A DNA stretch of 64,000 nt from Winogradskyella eximia. Lineage in GTDB: Bacteria > Bacteroidota > Bacteroidia > Flavobacteriales > Flavobacteriaceae. Below, piece by piece: positions 36,436 through 45,247 of this stretch (position 1 is the stretch's first letter; every line of letters begins with the position of its first letter). Under the pieces are notes generated by a model. That model was not told the origin of the DNA, did not search any database, and worked only from the letters and a program-made list of their open reading frames with translations. Position numbers and translations under genes: made by a program. The DNA lies in assembly GCF_003386165.1 (NCBI RefSeq), contig NZ_QRDV01000005.1, forward strand, positions 239,844 to 303,843. Reading direction: 5' to 3'.

Positions 36436-36554
36436 TTATTTTAGGCTATAACCAAACATATTTGGTTAATATTTATAGATTATAACAACGTTTTTATCCA
36501 TTTTTAAAAAAGGAATAATAGAGACGTTATGTAGCACGTTCAATTATTTACAGG

Positions 36555-36597
36555 TAAATATATTAGATGAAATTAACAATAGACCTGACCTAAATCA
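36555..36597 (-). promoter_or_regulatory. Crp/Fnr-type operator plus -7 element, ferric-reductase-like gene
   Basis: TGACCTAAATCA at 36586-36597 and minus-strand TATATTTA at 36562-36555, centres 33 bp apart. The operator overlaps the 3' end of the upstream DUF2238 gene, and the leader to the ATG at 36435 is about 115 bases. Confidence 0.72.
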
Positions 36598-37234
36598 GTA
36601 TTGAATCTTTTCTTGCATTTATTAATTTTGAGTACACATAATAGAGGGTAGCAGCAATCACAACACTAAAAAAAGCAATTGCCATATCCTTTTGAGAATC
36701 CCAAACATCACCTTGTGTACCTAGGTAAGAAACACCTTCTTCTACGAAAAAAATATCGGCAACTAGCCACTCTATAATTTCATATAATCCACTTGCTGAA
36801 AGAATTATTAACACAGGAATTTTAAGTGCTATCTGTTTTGTAAATTTAAACCCTTTAAAAAGGAATTCTTGAAGTGGATAATATAATAATAAGCCAAAAG
36901 AAAAATGTACCAATCGGTCGTACTGATTTCTTGAAGAATGCATTATATCTTGAAGCCAATAACCAAAATTATTATGGGCATAAGTGTATTTAGAACCATA
37001 AACATGAAGGCATAAAAAAATACAAATCAGCAAATAACTAAAGTTGCTAAATTTGTATTTTTTAAACGTAAGAATTAAAAAAAGCAGTGCAATAACCGTT
37101 AACGTATTTTCTATAAGCCAATTATTTAGGTCGGTTGTACCAATTAAAGAATCTAACCAAACAACAACAAATAGCAAACCATACCAAAAAAGCTTATGTC
37201 CCATTACAGTTATAACACTGCTGTATAGTTTCAT
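36590..37234 (-). CDS. DUF2238 (YjdF-like) membrane protein
   Basis: 214 aa, about five to six membrane helices with short loops, including YDRLVHFSFGLLLYYPLQEF and the acidic YEIIEWLVADIFF segment common in DUF2238. A C-terminal region GTQGDVWDSQKDM is also typical of the family. Function unknown. It closes the long minus-strand run that starts at ferritin. Confidence 0.88.
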   Translation of the reverse strand: MKLYSSVITVMGHKLFWYGLLFVVVWLDSLIGTTDLNNWLIENTLTVIALLFLILTFKKYKFSNFSYLLICIFLCLHVYGSKYTYAHNNFGYWLQDIMHSSRNQYDRLVHFSFGLLLYYPLQEFLFKGFKFTKQIALKIPVLIILSASGLYEIIEWLVADIFFVEEGVSYLGTQGDVWDSQKDMAIAFFSVVIAATLYYVYSKLINARKDSILI

Positions 37235-37296
37235 TTTAAAATAATTCTTTATAATGAATAACGAATGAAATAATTAACTTTCATTTTAAAATTTCA

Positions 37297-38889
37297 TTAG
37301 CCACTAATAGATTTAACAGCGGTTAGTAACGCTTTCGGACTATGTATAGAATCGTAAACTGGCAATACTTTTTTATCGGTTTCAAATAAACCAAAAACTG
37401 CAGTTTGCGCTGTTCTTACAGAATACTCTACGGTAAACACAACATCTTTTGGTACCTCTGCAAATTGTCCTAAAAATGCAAAATTAGTAGCGCCTTTAGG
37501 TAATACTTTTGGTCTATCCCCAATTTTTCTTGGCATAAATAAACTATCAATATATGGCATTGCTGTTGGTATACAGTTTACCTTACCTGCATGTACTACC
37601 GGATTCATTAAATCTTGTACATTTAAATGATACCATAATTCTTCTAGTATTTCTCTACCAGTACATTCTGCCATTGTTTTATTTAAATGGTTTCCTTTTC
37701 TATCTGGGTATAAGCCATATCCCCAAAATATTTTTACATCCTCTGGTTGGTTTGGAAAATGTGGTTGACGTGCAATGACTATGGACATGAGCCAATTAGA
37801 ATCGGTCATGGTTACTAAACCTCCTGTGCCATCTACATTACCCGAAAAATTCTCCATATAATCATGAAATGTACTATCCTTTAATGTTGCTGTAAAAGAG
37901 TACCATTTTTGTAAATCGATGTGATCACAAAAAGGATTTGGATTACCAAAAGCTTTATCTTTTTTCGCTAATGTTTTCCATAGTTGCCAAGATCCTGATT
38001 CCGCAATTCCTTTTAATTTTGCTGGTCTTTCCCAAGCACCATTATCGGTGCTTTCTGTAATAGAACCATTGGTAATAAAGACGTAATCATTTGCTCCGAG
38101 TACGATTTCATTTTTATCTTTTAAATGAATAACAGATGCTGTTTTTTTATCTGAAGACAGATTGAAATCAATATCCACGACTTCGTGACCCAAATCAAAA
38201 TGCACACCGTAATCTTTTAAATAGTTTCTTAATGGAATAACGACAGAATGGTATTGATTGTATTTGGTACGCATCACTCCACCCAATCGTTTTAAACCAT
38301 CTATTAAATGAATAAAGCGTTTCATGTAACGTCTCATTTCAACAACACTACTCCATTTTTGAAAAGCAAACATGGTAGACCAGATATACCAAAAGTTAGT
38401 TTCAAAAAAGGCTTGATCAAACCAATCTTCGATTCTTTTATTACCTAACGATTTCTCGGAAGCGAATATCAGTTTTAAAAATTCTGCTTGCTGTTTTTTA
38501 GATAGTCGATAAGAAGACACATCCATTATTTTCCCTTCTTTCAAAAGTCGCGCTTGTCCGTTAGATACAAATCGTTTATTAAATTCAAACGACTCATCGC
38601 GTACGGAAACATTTGGATCATCGTAAGAAGGAATGTTAGATAACAGATCCCAATAACAAGCATAATGTGCTTCATGCATTCTACCTCCTCGTACTACAAA
38701 ACCTTGGTCTTTATCTCCTGCTCCATCCAAAGCTCCTCCAAGGATAGTATCTTTTTCTAAAATATGTATATTATGTCCTTGTACGCCTGCATCTTTAACT
38801 AAAAAAACAGCACTTGCAAGGGAAGCTATTCCGCTACCAATGAGATAGACTTTAGCGTCTTCTGGGTTTTTATTTTTATGTCGCTTCAT
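37297..38889 (-). CDS. ohyA: Oleate hydratase (copy 2)
   Basis: 530 aa FAD-dependent fatty acid hydratase. N-terminal FAD motif YLIGSGIASLASAVF and ILEKDTILGGALDGAG are typical. The catalytic-loop segment reads RGGRMHEAHY, so Met stands where most family members have Glu (RGGREM). That substitution is known from the Rhodococcus erythropolis enzyme group. The enzyme adds water across the 9,10 double bond of oleate. It is 55 bp after a paralog of equal length. Confidence 0.93.
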   Translation of the reverse strand: MKRHKNKNPEDAKVYLIGSGIASLASAVFLVKDAGVQGHNIHILEKDTILGGALDGAGDKDQGFVVRGGRMHEAHYACYWDLLSNIPSYDDPNVSVRDESFEFNKRFVSNGQARLLKEGKIMDVSSYRLSKKQQAEFLKLIFASEKSLGNKRIEDWFDQAFFETNFWYIWSTMFAFQKWSSVVEMRRYMKRFIHLIDGLKRLGGVMRTKYNQYHSVVIPLRNYLKDYGVHFDLGHEVVDIDFNLSSDKKTASVIHLKDKNEIVLGANDYVFITNGSITESTDNGAWERPAKLKGIAESGSWQLWKTLAKKDKAFGNPNPFCDHIDLQKWYSFTATLKDSTFHDYMENFSGNVDGTGGLVTMTDSNWLMSIVIARQPHFPNQPEDVKIFWGYGLYPDRKGNHLNKTMAECTGREILEELWYHLNVQDLMNPVVHAGKVNCIPTAMPYIDSLFMPRKIGDRPKVLPKGATNFAFLGQFAEVPKDVVFTVEYSVRTAQTAVFGLFETDKKVLPVYDSIHSPKALLTAVKSISG

Positions 38890-38944
38890 AATTTTATTTT
38901 ATTTCCTCAAGAAAAGGGACTACTTTTCTTGAGGACTTGTTTAC

Positions 38945-40537
38945 TTAATGTTTTAATGTTCTAAGAGCTGCTTCAAGATTTACTTTTAAATTTTTGTCAT
39001 GGCGTGTAATTGGTGGAATTTCCAAATCAATATCCAATAATTCATAAACTGCCATCTGTGCTGCTCTAACAGAATATTCAACTGTAAAAACAGTATCGTG
39101 TGGTATTTCTACAAACTGACTCACAAAGGCCAAATTTCTTGAAGTTTTTGGCACTGGCAATGGTCTATCCGTATTGGTACGTGGCATAAACATACTAGTG
39201 ATATATGGCATTTTACAAGGAATACAAGTTGCTTTTGAAAATACCTCATCCATATCAAATCGAAGATGACCACAGATTTCTTTAAGAATATCTTGACCAT
39301 TACAATCAGTCATTGACTTACTAACAAAGTCACCAATACGATCTGGTCGTAAAGAATAGCCCCAAAACACTTGTACGCCATCTGGTTGTTGTGGATAACG
39401 TCTTTGGTGTTTTAATACAATTGACAATAACCAATTTGAATCCTTAAAAGTCACTAGTGCTCCTGTACCATGTTTGTTACCTGTTAACGCTTCCATTTTA
39501 TCAAAAAACACAGGGTCTTTTAATGTTACAATAAATGACTCCCAATTAGATTCTGGTATGCTAGAATTAAATACAGCAGGATTACCAAATTCAGGACGTC
39601 CTTTTGCTAGTTTTTCCCATAAAACCCAACCTTTACTATCTTCCTTGGTTAAATGCTTTGGTGGACTTGTCATTGACCCAATACTGGTTGCATCTCCCAT
39701 AGAACCATTTTGAAAAAATACCAGGTCATTCTTACTAATAGGAATCGTTTCTGTTTTCCCTTCAAAAACGTATTCTAGTTGGTTTACAGCCCATTTGCCA
39801 TCTTCATCATCAAAATCGAGATTTAAGTCAGTAACCTTGTGTCCTTTTAAAATCTTAACTCCTTTTTCTACCAACCAAGCTTCTAAAGGACGAACAATAG
39901 AATCATATTCATTGTAAACCGTACGTGAAATTCCACCCATAGTTGCAATTTGTGTAAACTGCTTTAAAAAACGATGCATATAGCGTTTGAACTCTACAGC
40001 ACTATGCCATGGTTCAAAAGCAAATGAAGTAATCCACATGTACCAAAAATTTGATTCTAAAAGTTCTGGCGATAACCAATCTGTAATTCTATCATTACCA
40101 AGCTTTTCCTCACTGGTTTCTAATAGCCTCAAAAGTTCAAATCGATTGTGCATTGAGAGACCCAATGAAGAAAGATCTGGAACCGCTCGGTTTTTATTGA
40201 TAATACGTGCGTGAGCATCTGTTTTAACCACTTTATTGAATTCTACAGTTTCATCATAAACGGATTTATTAGGATCGGTAAGTGATGGAATTGTTTTCAT
40301 TAGTGACCACATGCACTCATAGATGTCTGCACATAACATGCGTCCTCCACGCATTGAGTAACCACTTTCTGCATTACCAGCTGCATCCAAAACGCCACCC
40401 AATACAGGTAATGCTTCATAAATTGTAATATTTTCTCCTGGAATCTTAGCATCTCTGATCATAAATGAAGCAGCTGCCATGGACCCGATACCTCCACCTA
40501 CTAAATAGGCTTTAGTTTCTTTTATATTAGTTCTCAT
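38945..40537 (-). CDS. ohyA: Oleate hydratase (copy 1)
   Basis: 530 aa, same family as its downstream neighbour. FAD motif YLVGGGIGSMAAASF, YEALPVLGGVLDAAG, and the loop RGGRMLCADIYECMW, again with Met in place of the usual Glu. Other conserved blocks (SNWESFIVTLKDPVFFDKME, VFWGYSLRPDRIGDF) match oleate hydratases. The two copies have diverged clearly, so they may differ in chain-length preference. It starts 5 bp after the HdeD gene. Confidence 0.93.
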   Translation of the reverse strand: MRTNIKETKAYLVGGGIGSMAAASFMIRDAKIPGENITIYEALPVLGGVLDAAGNAESGYSMRGGRMLCADIYECMWSLMKTIPSLTDPNKSVYDETVEFNKVVKTDAHARIINKNRAVPDLSSLGLSMHNRFELLRLLETSEEKLGNDRITDWLSPELLESNFWYMWITSFAFEPWHSAVEFKRYMHRFLKQFTQIATMGGISRTVYNEYDSIVRPLEAWLVEKGVKILKGHKVTDLNLDFDDEDGKWAVNQLEYVFEGKTETIPISKNDLVFFQNGSMGDATSIGSMTSPPKHLTKEDSKGWVLWEKLAKGRPEFGNPAVFNSSIPESNWESFIVTLKDPVFFDKMEALTGNKHGTGALVTFKDSNWLLSIVLKHQRRYPQQPDGVQVFWGYSLRPDRIGDFVSKSMTDCNGQDILKEICGHLRFDMDEVFSKATCIPCKMPYITSMFMPRTNTDRPLPVPKTSRNLAFVSQFVEIPHDTVFTVEYSVRAAQMAVYELLDIDLEIPPITRHDKNLKVNLEAALRTLKH

Positions 40538-40542
40538 TATTT

Positions 40543-41121
40543 CTATACTTTTTGGTCTAGAATATTATTCAATCTCTTTAAATCAAAGGCCAGAAATATT
40601 CTAAAAATACCAGCAGAAACAAATGCCATAGCCGTCATATAAACAATACTTAAACCTGCAAAAACAGGATTAGCTAATAACAGAAATGAAAATATTAACG
40701 TAAGGAATCCTAAAAATAAAAGCCATCCCCAAGAAGCGACTCCTATGGATTTAAACTGAAAGGATAATCCTATTGCCATAAATCCTTGGAACAAAAGCCA
40801 AAATCCGACATAAAATGGTAAAATTGCCATTGTAAGCATTGGATGACTTATTAATAATAGACCTATAATTAAATCTATGATGCCACCTGCCAAATACCAT
40901 CCCCAATTATTTATTTCATTTCTACTAGAAATAGAAAATACAATTTGAGAAATCCCTGAGACAAAAATAAATACGCTAAAAACAATACTTAATGACACAT
41001 AACTTGCTAATGGTGTTTGAAACACCCAAATACCTGCTATAATGTATAATACACCTAATATTAGTGATATCCACCAATGTTTTACAGCAGACTGTACTGA
41101 ACTTAAAACTGTAGTTGCCAT
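40543..41121 (-). CDS. HdeD/DUF308 family membrane protein
   Basis: 192 aa with six hydrophobic segments arranged as the DUF308 repeats of HdeD (WISLILGVLYIIAGIWVF, GIIDLIIGLLLIS, FLTLIFSFLLLANPVFAGLSI). HdeD is an acid-resistance membrane protein in E. coli. Immediately upstream of the oleate hydratases. Confidence 0.92.
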   Translation of the reverse strand: MATTVLSSVQSAVKHWWISLILGVLYIIAGIWVFQTPLASYVSLSIVFSVFIFVSGISQIVFSISSRNEINNWGWYLAGGIIDLIIGLLLISHPMLTMAILPFYVGFWLLFQGFMAIGLSFQFKSIGVASWGWLLFLGFLTLIFSFLLLANPVFAGLSIVYMTAMAFVSAGIFRIFLAFDLKRLNNILDQKV

Positions 41122-41133
41122 AACCTTATTTTT

Positions 41134-41634
41134 TTAATTTACATTGTCTTTAAAAAGGTCTTTTAAGGCAGTCCCTAGCTCATTAGTATCGTGAGTAAAC
41201 TCGCGTTCAAATTTTTGTTCATTTGCTTTTGCGGTTTCATTAAAAGTGATCATATCTTCTTTGAATTTTTTAGATCTTTGAGCTAATTTCTCTTTGAGTT
41301 CGATGTTTTTTTGTTCTAACTTATCTAATGCTGTTGTCAATCTTTCTTTTTCATTGTCATTAGCTTTTGAAATTTTTAATCTCAATGCTGCAATTTCCTT
41401 TTCTGTGTTTTCAATAGTTGCTTCTGAAGCTGTTTTAAATTTTTGCCAATCCGCTTTTACTGTCGTTTTAATTTCTTCACTGGTATCCTTTGCTCCTTGT
41501 GATAAATCTTTATTAAGCTCTTTTACATCTTCTTTAACTTGTTTAGCATCTTGTTTAGATGTTTGTCCACAACTTGTTAAAACTGTTCCTGTCATAAATA
41601 TTATTATGATGAAGGATAAAATATTTGTTTTCAT
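41134..41634 (-). CDS. Coiled-coil lipoprotein (copy 2)
   Basis: 166 aa. Lipobox at TGTVLTSCGQ, then almost entirely charged coiled coil, with repeated KEIAALRLKI and LEQKNIELKEKL segments and a C-terminal DLFKDNVN. Similar in layout and many residues to the neighbouring 41658 protein, so a tandem duplicate. Probably anchored in the outer or inner membrane facing the periplasm. Confidence 0.85.
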   Translation of the reverse strand: MKTNILSFIIIIFMTGTVLTSCGQTSKQDAKQVKEDVKELNKDLSQGAKDTSEEIKTTVKADWQKFKTASEATIENTEKEIAALRLKISKANDNEKERLTTALDKLEQKNIELKEKLAQRSKKFKEDMITFNETAKANEQKFEREFTHDTNELGTALKDLFKDNVN

Positions 41635-41657
41635 AATTTATTGTTTTAAAAATTATT

Positions 41658-42116
41658 TTATTTGTTTGTTTTCCAAAAATCTTTAAGTCCAACCAAAAGT
41701 TCATTCATATCGTTTACAAATGCATGCTCAAAAGTTGTTTTTAAGACTTTATCGGATTCATTAACATTATTTAAATTTGTTTTTAGTTTTTTATTAATAT
41801 CTGCTAAGCTCTTTTTTAGATTATTCTTTTTTTGCTCTAATACATCGAGTGCAGTATTTAATTTTTGTTGTTCTTTTTTTCTGACTAGTAAAATTTCCTT
41901 TCGTAATGCTTCTATTTGAGCTTCTCTTTCTTTAATTGCAACCTGAGCATCACTACTAAATTTTTCCCAATCTACATTTTCGGTCACTTTAAATTCTTTT
42001 TGAGAACCTATTGGTGGATCTTTATCTTTTTTAGCCACAGAACCACAACTTATTAATAGTGTTACCATTAAAGTCACTATGACAAACAAGAACAATATGT
42101 TTGTTTTTTTGAGCAT
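41658..42116 (-). CDS. Coiled-coil lipoprotein (copy 1)
   Basis: 152 aa. Signal peptide and lipobox TLLISCGSV, then a coiled coil (EREAQIEALRKEILLVRKK, LDVLEQKKNNLKKSL) and a C-terminal FVNDMNELLVGLKDFWK that aligns with FTHDTNELGTALKDLFK in copy 2. Starts 4 bp after gpmA. Function unknown. Confidence 0.85.
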   Translation of the reverse strand: MLKKTNILFLFVIVTLMVTLLISCGSVAKKDKDPPIGSQKEFKVTENVDWEKFSSDAQVAIKEREAQIEALRKEILLVRKKEQQKLNTALDVLEQKKNNLKKSLADINKKLKTNLNNVNESDKVLKTTFEHAFVNDMNELLVGLKDFWKTNK

Positions 42117-42120
42117 AATT

Positions 42121-42831
42121 TTACATTACTAATTCAACTTCTCGTTTTAATTTATAGTGTTCTTTTAAAACCATAGTGCTATCAAAATCATAAATATTTA
42201 AGACACCTGTTTGCACTTCTACTTTTGAAATTTCAGTAGCTGGTATATCTAAAATCTCTGTCATTAATGCTCTAATAGAATTTCCGTGAGCAGAAACGAG
42301 TACTGTTTTCCCCATTACTAATTGTGGCACGATTGCTTCAAAATAATATTGAACAGCTCTTTGCTTAGTATCTTTAAGCGATTCGGTTACTGGTATATCT
42401 GAGCTTTTTAGATTCTGATATTTATAATCAAATTTTGGGTGCCTTTTATCATTTATTGAAAGCGCAGGTGCTGCGTCATTATAGCCTCGTCTCACTTTCC
42501 AGAAAAGGTCTTCACCTACTTCACGTTTTACTTCATCTTTATGTTGTCCTTGCCAGACACCATAATGACGTTCGTTTAATTTCCAACTTTTAATAAAATC
42601 TATGTGTGTAATATCTGCAGTCTCCATTATAATTGAAGCTGTTTTTATTGCTCTTTTTAAATAAGAAGAAAAACAAATATCAATGTTCACATTATGATCT
42701 TTAATCATCTCTCCTGCCATTTTAGCCTCAGCGATCCCTTGAGGTGCAAGGTCTACATCTGTCCATCCAGTAAAAATGTTTTCTACATTCCAGATGCTTT
42801 TTCCGTGTCTTATAAGAATTAACTTTCCCAT
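42121..42831 (-). CDS. gpmA: 2,3-bisphosphoglycerate-dependent phosphoglycerate mutase
   Basis: 236 aa. Phospho-His motif LIRHGKSIWN, then TGWTDVDLAPQGIAEA, ERHYGVWQG and the second catalytic His in VSAHGNSIRAL. It interconverts 3- and 2-phosphoglycerate in glycolysis. It is a metabolic gene embedded in a run of stress and membrane genes. Confidence 0.95.
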   Translation of the reverse strand: MGKLILIRHGKSIWNVENIFTGWTDVDLAPQGIAEAKMAGEMIKDHNVNIDICFSSYLKRAIKTASIIMETADITHIDFIKSWKLNERHYGVWQGQHKDEVKREVGEDLFWKVRRGYNDAAPALSINDKRHPKFDYKYQNLKSSDIPVTESLKDTKQRAVQYYFEAIVPQLVMGKTVLVSAHGNSIRALMTEILDIPATEISKVEVQTGVLNIYDFDSTMVLKEHYKLKREVELVM

Positions 42832-42895
42832 TTCAATTTATCTTTATCATTTACTATCGCATTTAATACCATACTAAAAAACATCAATCTTGTTT

Positions 42896-43279
42896 TTATT
42901 CAAGCATAACAAAAGCTTTTGCTTCATCTATTTGTGAAACATCAAAATAGCGTTCTTGTCTTCCTTTACTTGCTCTGGAAAAGAAAATACTATCTATAGG
43001 AATTAATACTTTTAAGATATTGCTATGTGCAACTATAGCCAAATGGCCTAATTTTTTATAATTTCTGAGTACATAGAGCGTATCTTCAAAAAAAGCTTTT
43101 GTACTGCTATTTGATAGTTTCATCTCATCGAGCTTAACCAATAGGTTAACTTGCTTAAATCCTTGTTCTATCTTTTCTTCAAACAACTGTTGACAATATT
43201 TTTCATCAGTCTCAGTGAAACCGTCAATAACTTCTATAAACAATGTGTTGTTATTGAATTTTTCAATTTGCTCAATCAT
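42896..43279 (-). CDS. SpoIIAA-like (STAS fold) protein
   Basis: 127 aa resembling the SpoIIAA-like family, with alternating strands and helices (LFIEVIDGFTETDEKYCQQLF, VNLLVKLDEMKLS, LAIVAHSNILKVLIPID, RYFDVSQIDEAKAFVML). Members of this family are not classical anti-anti-sigma factors, and no phospho-Ser motif is clear. Cytoplasmic. Role unknown. Confidence 0.8.
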   Translation of the reverse strand: MIEQIEKFNNNTLFIEVIDGFTETDEKYCQQLFEEKIEQGFKQVNLLVKLDEMKLSNSSTKAFFEDTLYVLRNYKKLGHLAIVAHSNILKVLIPIDSIFFSRASKGRQERYFDVSQIDEAKAFVMLE

Positions 43280-43322
43280 AACTTTTGAATTTTAATAAAT
43301 TAGGCCTTCGATACATTTAGCA

Positions 43323-44141
43323 TCAATCTACTATGTCTTCACCTAAAGCACTATGTAGTTGATATAATTTTTCTTCTTCTCTTTTAATACGTTTTTTTAG
43401 CCTGTTTTTTCTTGCTTGACTGTAAGAATCAGAAATGGCATCTTTATAACTTTCTAAACGTGATTCTAATTTGTTAATTCGTGCTTTTGTAGATGTCTTA
43501 ATTTCCTTTAAAGCTGATTTTCTTTTAGTTTCTAATTCAGCTATTTTAGCTTTTCGTTTGGCTTTTAAGTCGGCTATTTTAGCTTTAATTTTAGTTTTTT
43601 CTTCTGCAGTTGCTTTTTTAAGTTTTTGACGTTGGTCATCGATGTCTTCTTCTAAATCTTCGATTTGATCATCCACGTAATCATCAAATTCTAATCCGGC
43701 TTCGCTTCTTATAATTTCTGAGCTTAATCCTACAAGAGCATCGTCTACAAACACTGAACTATCTTCTGCTACTTCTGCAACAATAGCAATAGTGCCTACA
43801 TTCATTTTATTACTGACTTTTTTAATAAAATTATCTTCAAAATCATAGCGACTAACATCCCAAATAGCACCTACTGCTGTACCTGTATATAAGCCTATTA
43901 TTAATCCTAATGGACCTGCAAATGCACCAATAATACCGCCAAGAGCTAAGCCTGTAAATGTTCTCCAGCCTTCTCCATCTGTTTGGTCATTTAATACTTC
44001 GTAATGATTGTTTTCTTTTTTACGAATCATCATATGTTCATAGAGTGTAATATCTCCATAAGCATCTAATTCTTTTATTTTGTGCAAAGCCTCTATAGCT
44101 TTTGTTTCTTCCTTAAAAGAAACGACGATAATGTTTGCCAT
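43323..44141 (-). CDS. DUF1269 protein with C-terminal coiled coil
   Basis: 272 aa. N-terminal ~165 residues are a DUF1269 domain, with a beta-alpha-beta start (IIVVSFKEETKAIEALHKIKEL) and a glycine-rich membrane-inserting hairpin (ALGGIIGAFAGPLGLIIGLY). The last ~110 residues form a highly charged coiled coil rich in Lys, Glu and Ala. Related to stress proteins of the YflT type. It follows ferritin by 56 bp. Confidence 0.88.
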   Translation of the reverse strand: MANIIVVSFKEETKAIEALHKIKELDAYGDITLYEHMMIRKKENNHYEVLNDQTDGEGWRTFTGLALGGIIGAFAGPLGLIIGLYTGTAVGAIWDVSRYDFEDNFIKKVSNKMNVGTIAIVAEVAEDSSVFVDDALVGLSSEIIRSEAGLEFDDYVDDQIEDLEEDIDDQRQKLKKATAEEKTKIKAKIADLKAKRKAKIAELETKRKSALKEIKTSTKARINKLESRLESYKDAISDSYSQARKNRLKKRIKREEEKLYQLHSALGEDIVD

Positions 44142-44197
44142 TTTTTCTAATTTTTTATTATTAATATGTATTTACTTAATTTAAATTCATTTAGAAG

Positions 44198-44707
44198 CTA
44201 ATCTGCTAACTCTCCCATTTCTTCATCTAACTCTCTTAGCATAATAGACTCTTCACCAAAAGCTTCTAATCTATCTATAAGATATTGAACTTTGCTTAGC
44301 TCCTCTGCTTGTTCTTTGCAATACCACAAGCCTAATTCTACTACCATAAAGTTTCCTTCTTTATGAGCCGCTTCTGTAAGTGCATAACATTGTGTGGTAA
44401 TTTCTTTTTCGTGTGCCAATGCAGAAATGATCACATCCGGAAGGCTAATAAAATCTTGTTTTGGTTGTTTTAATGCTGGTGTAACAGGTCTAATGCCATT
44501 AGCTAAAAGCATTTTTTTGGCTTTCTCTGCATGCACTAGTTCCTCTACACTATATTGCTTAAATAACCTTGCAGCTCCTACAAACCCTTTATCATCTAAC
44601 CAGGTTGACATGGCTAAATATATTCTTGAAGAAAACTCTTCTTGTTCTACTCTATAATTGAGCAATTTCACCATTGCTTCGCTTAAAAATTCTGATTTAG
44701 TTTTCAT
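44198..44707 (-). CDS. ftnA: Ferritin
   Basis: 169 aa non-haem ferritin. Ferroxidase ligands are visible in NYRVEQEEFSSRIYLAM (Glu), SVEELVHAEKAKK (Glu and His) and WYCKEQAEEL (Glu, Gln). It oxidises Fe(II) and stores iron, limiting Fenton chemistry. First gene of a long co-directional run reaching 36590, with an exact TAATTTTG promoter and island operator. Confidence 0.95.
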   Translation of the reverse strand: MKTKSEFLSEAMVKLLNYRVEQEEFSSRIYLAMSTWLDDKGFVGAARLFKQYSVEELVHAEKAKKMLLANGIRPVTPALKQPKQDFISLPDVIISALAHEKEITTQCYALTEAAHKEGNFMVVELGLWYCKEQAEELSKVQYLIDRLEAFGEESIMLRELDEEMGELAD

Positions 44708-44771
44708 TTTATTTATGTTTTAAATATGAATTATAGTGGTAATAGTTTATTGTAAATATGTTATTACATGT

Positions 44772-44814
44772 CAAAATTAAAGTGTTCTAAAACGGATTAC
44801 ACTGATCTGGGTCA
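44772..44814 (-). promoter_or_regulatory. Crp/Fnr-type operator plus -7 element, ferritin run
   Basis: TGATCTGGGTCA at 44803-44814 and minus-strand TAATTTTG at 44779-44772, centres 33 bp apart. No other site of this kind is seen before 43279, 42831, 42116, 41634, 41121, 40537 or 38889, so this promoter may serve the whole run. Confidence 0.8.
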
Positions 44815-44835
44815 GCGCATTAAAATTGACACAAA

Positions 44836-45108
44836 TCATTTTAAAGCTCGTGCTTTCCAATATACTTCAGCTTCATTTTCCATTTTTTCTAAGCGTGTAT
44901 AGTAATCTGGAAACTCTTTTAAATGTGCCCAAGCAATTTTTCCTGTTAAAGCTTTATCATCATTAGTAACATTAGTTTCTGGATAACGTGTGCCATGTTC
45001 AAATTCAACATTTACACCTTTGGTGAATTCATTCAATTGTATTTTATTCCAATTAATACCAAGATTATTACCTATCTCTTTTGCTTCTAATACATTCAAT
45101 TTTTTCAT
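44836..45108 (-). CDS. DUF5661 protein
   Basis: 90 aa covering one DUF5661 domain, with the typical LTGKIAWAHLKEFPDYYTRL core (shown in full at 20 residues). Small, soluble and monocistronic, with the most symmetrical operator in the window just upstream. Function unknown. Confidence 0.88.
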   Translation of the reverse strand: MKKLNVLEAKEIGNNLGINWNKIQLNEFTKGVNVEFEHGTRYPETNVTNDDKALTGKIAWAHLKEFPDYYTRLEKMENEAEVYWKARALK

Positions 45109-45127
45109 TTCATTTCTATTTAATATT

Positions 45128-45170
45128 CAAAATTAGATGGATATCTAAAGATTAGCACTGACCTAGGTCA
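45128..45170 (-). promoter_or_regulatory. Crp/Fnr-type operator (perfect palindrome) plus -7 element, DUF5661
   Basis: TGACCTAGGTCA at 45159-45170 is a perfect palindrome, extended by one C/G pair on each side. Minus-strand TAATTTTG at 45135-45128, centres 33 bp apart. This is the clearest copy of the motif. Confidence 0.85.
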
Positions 45171-45247
45171 GAGCGATAAAAAACCTATATTTTTTAGGTT
45201 TTAATATGAAGAACTAAGGAAATATTAAAGAAGAAAAGTTGAGTTAA

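Noticed and set aside
39474..40214. Plus-strand ORFs opposite the oleate hydratase genes
   Set aside because: Short, no homology-like features, and antisense to well-supported coding sequence.
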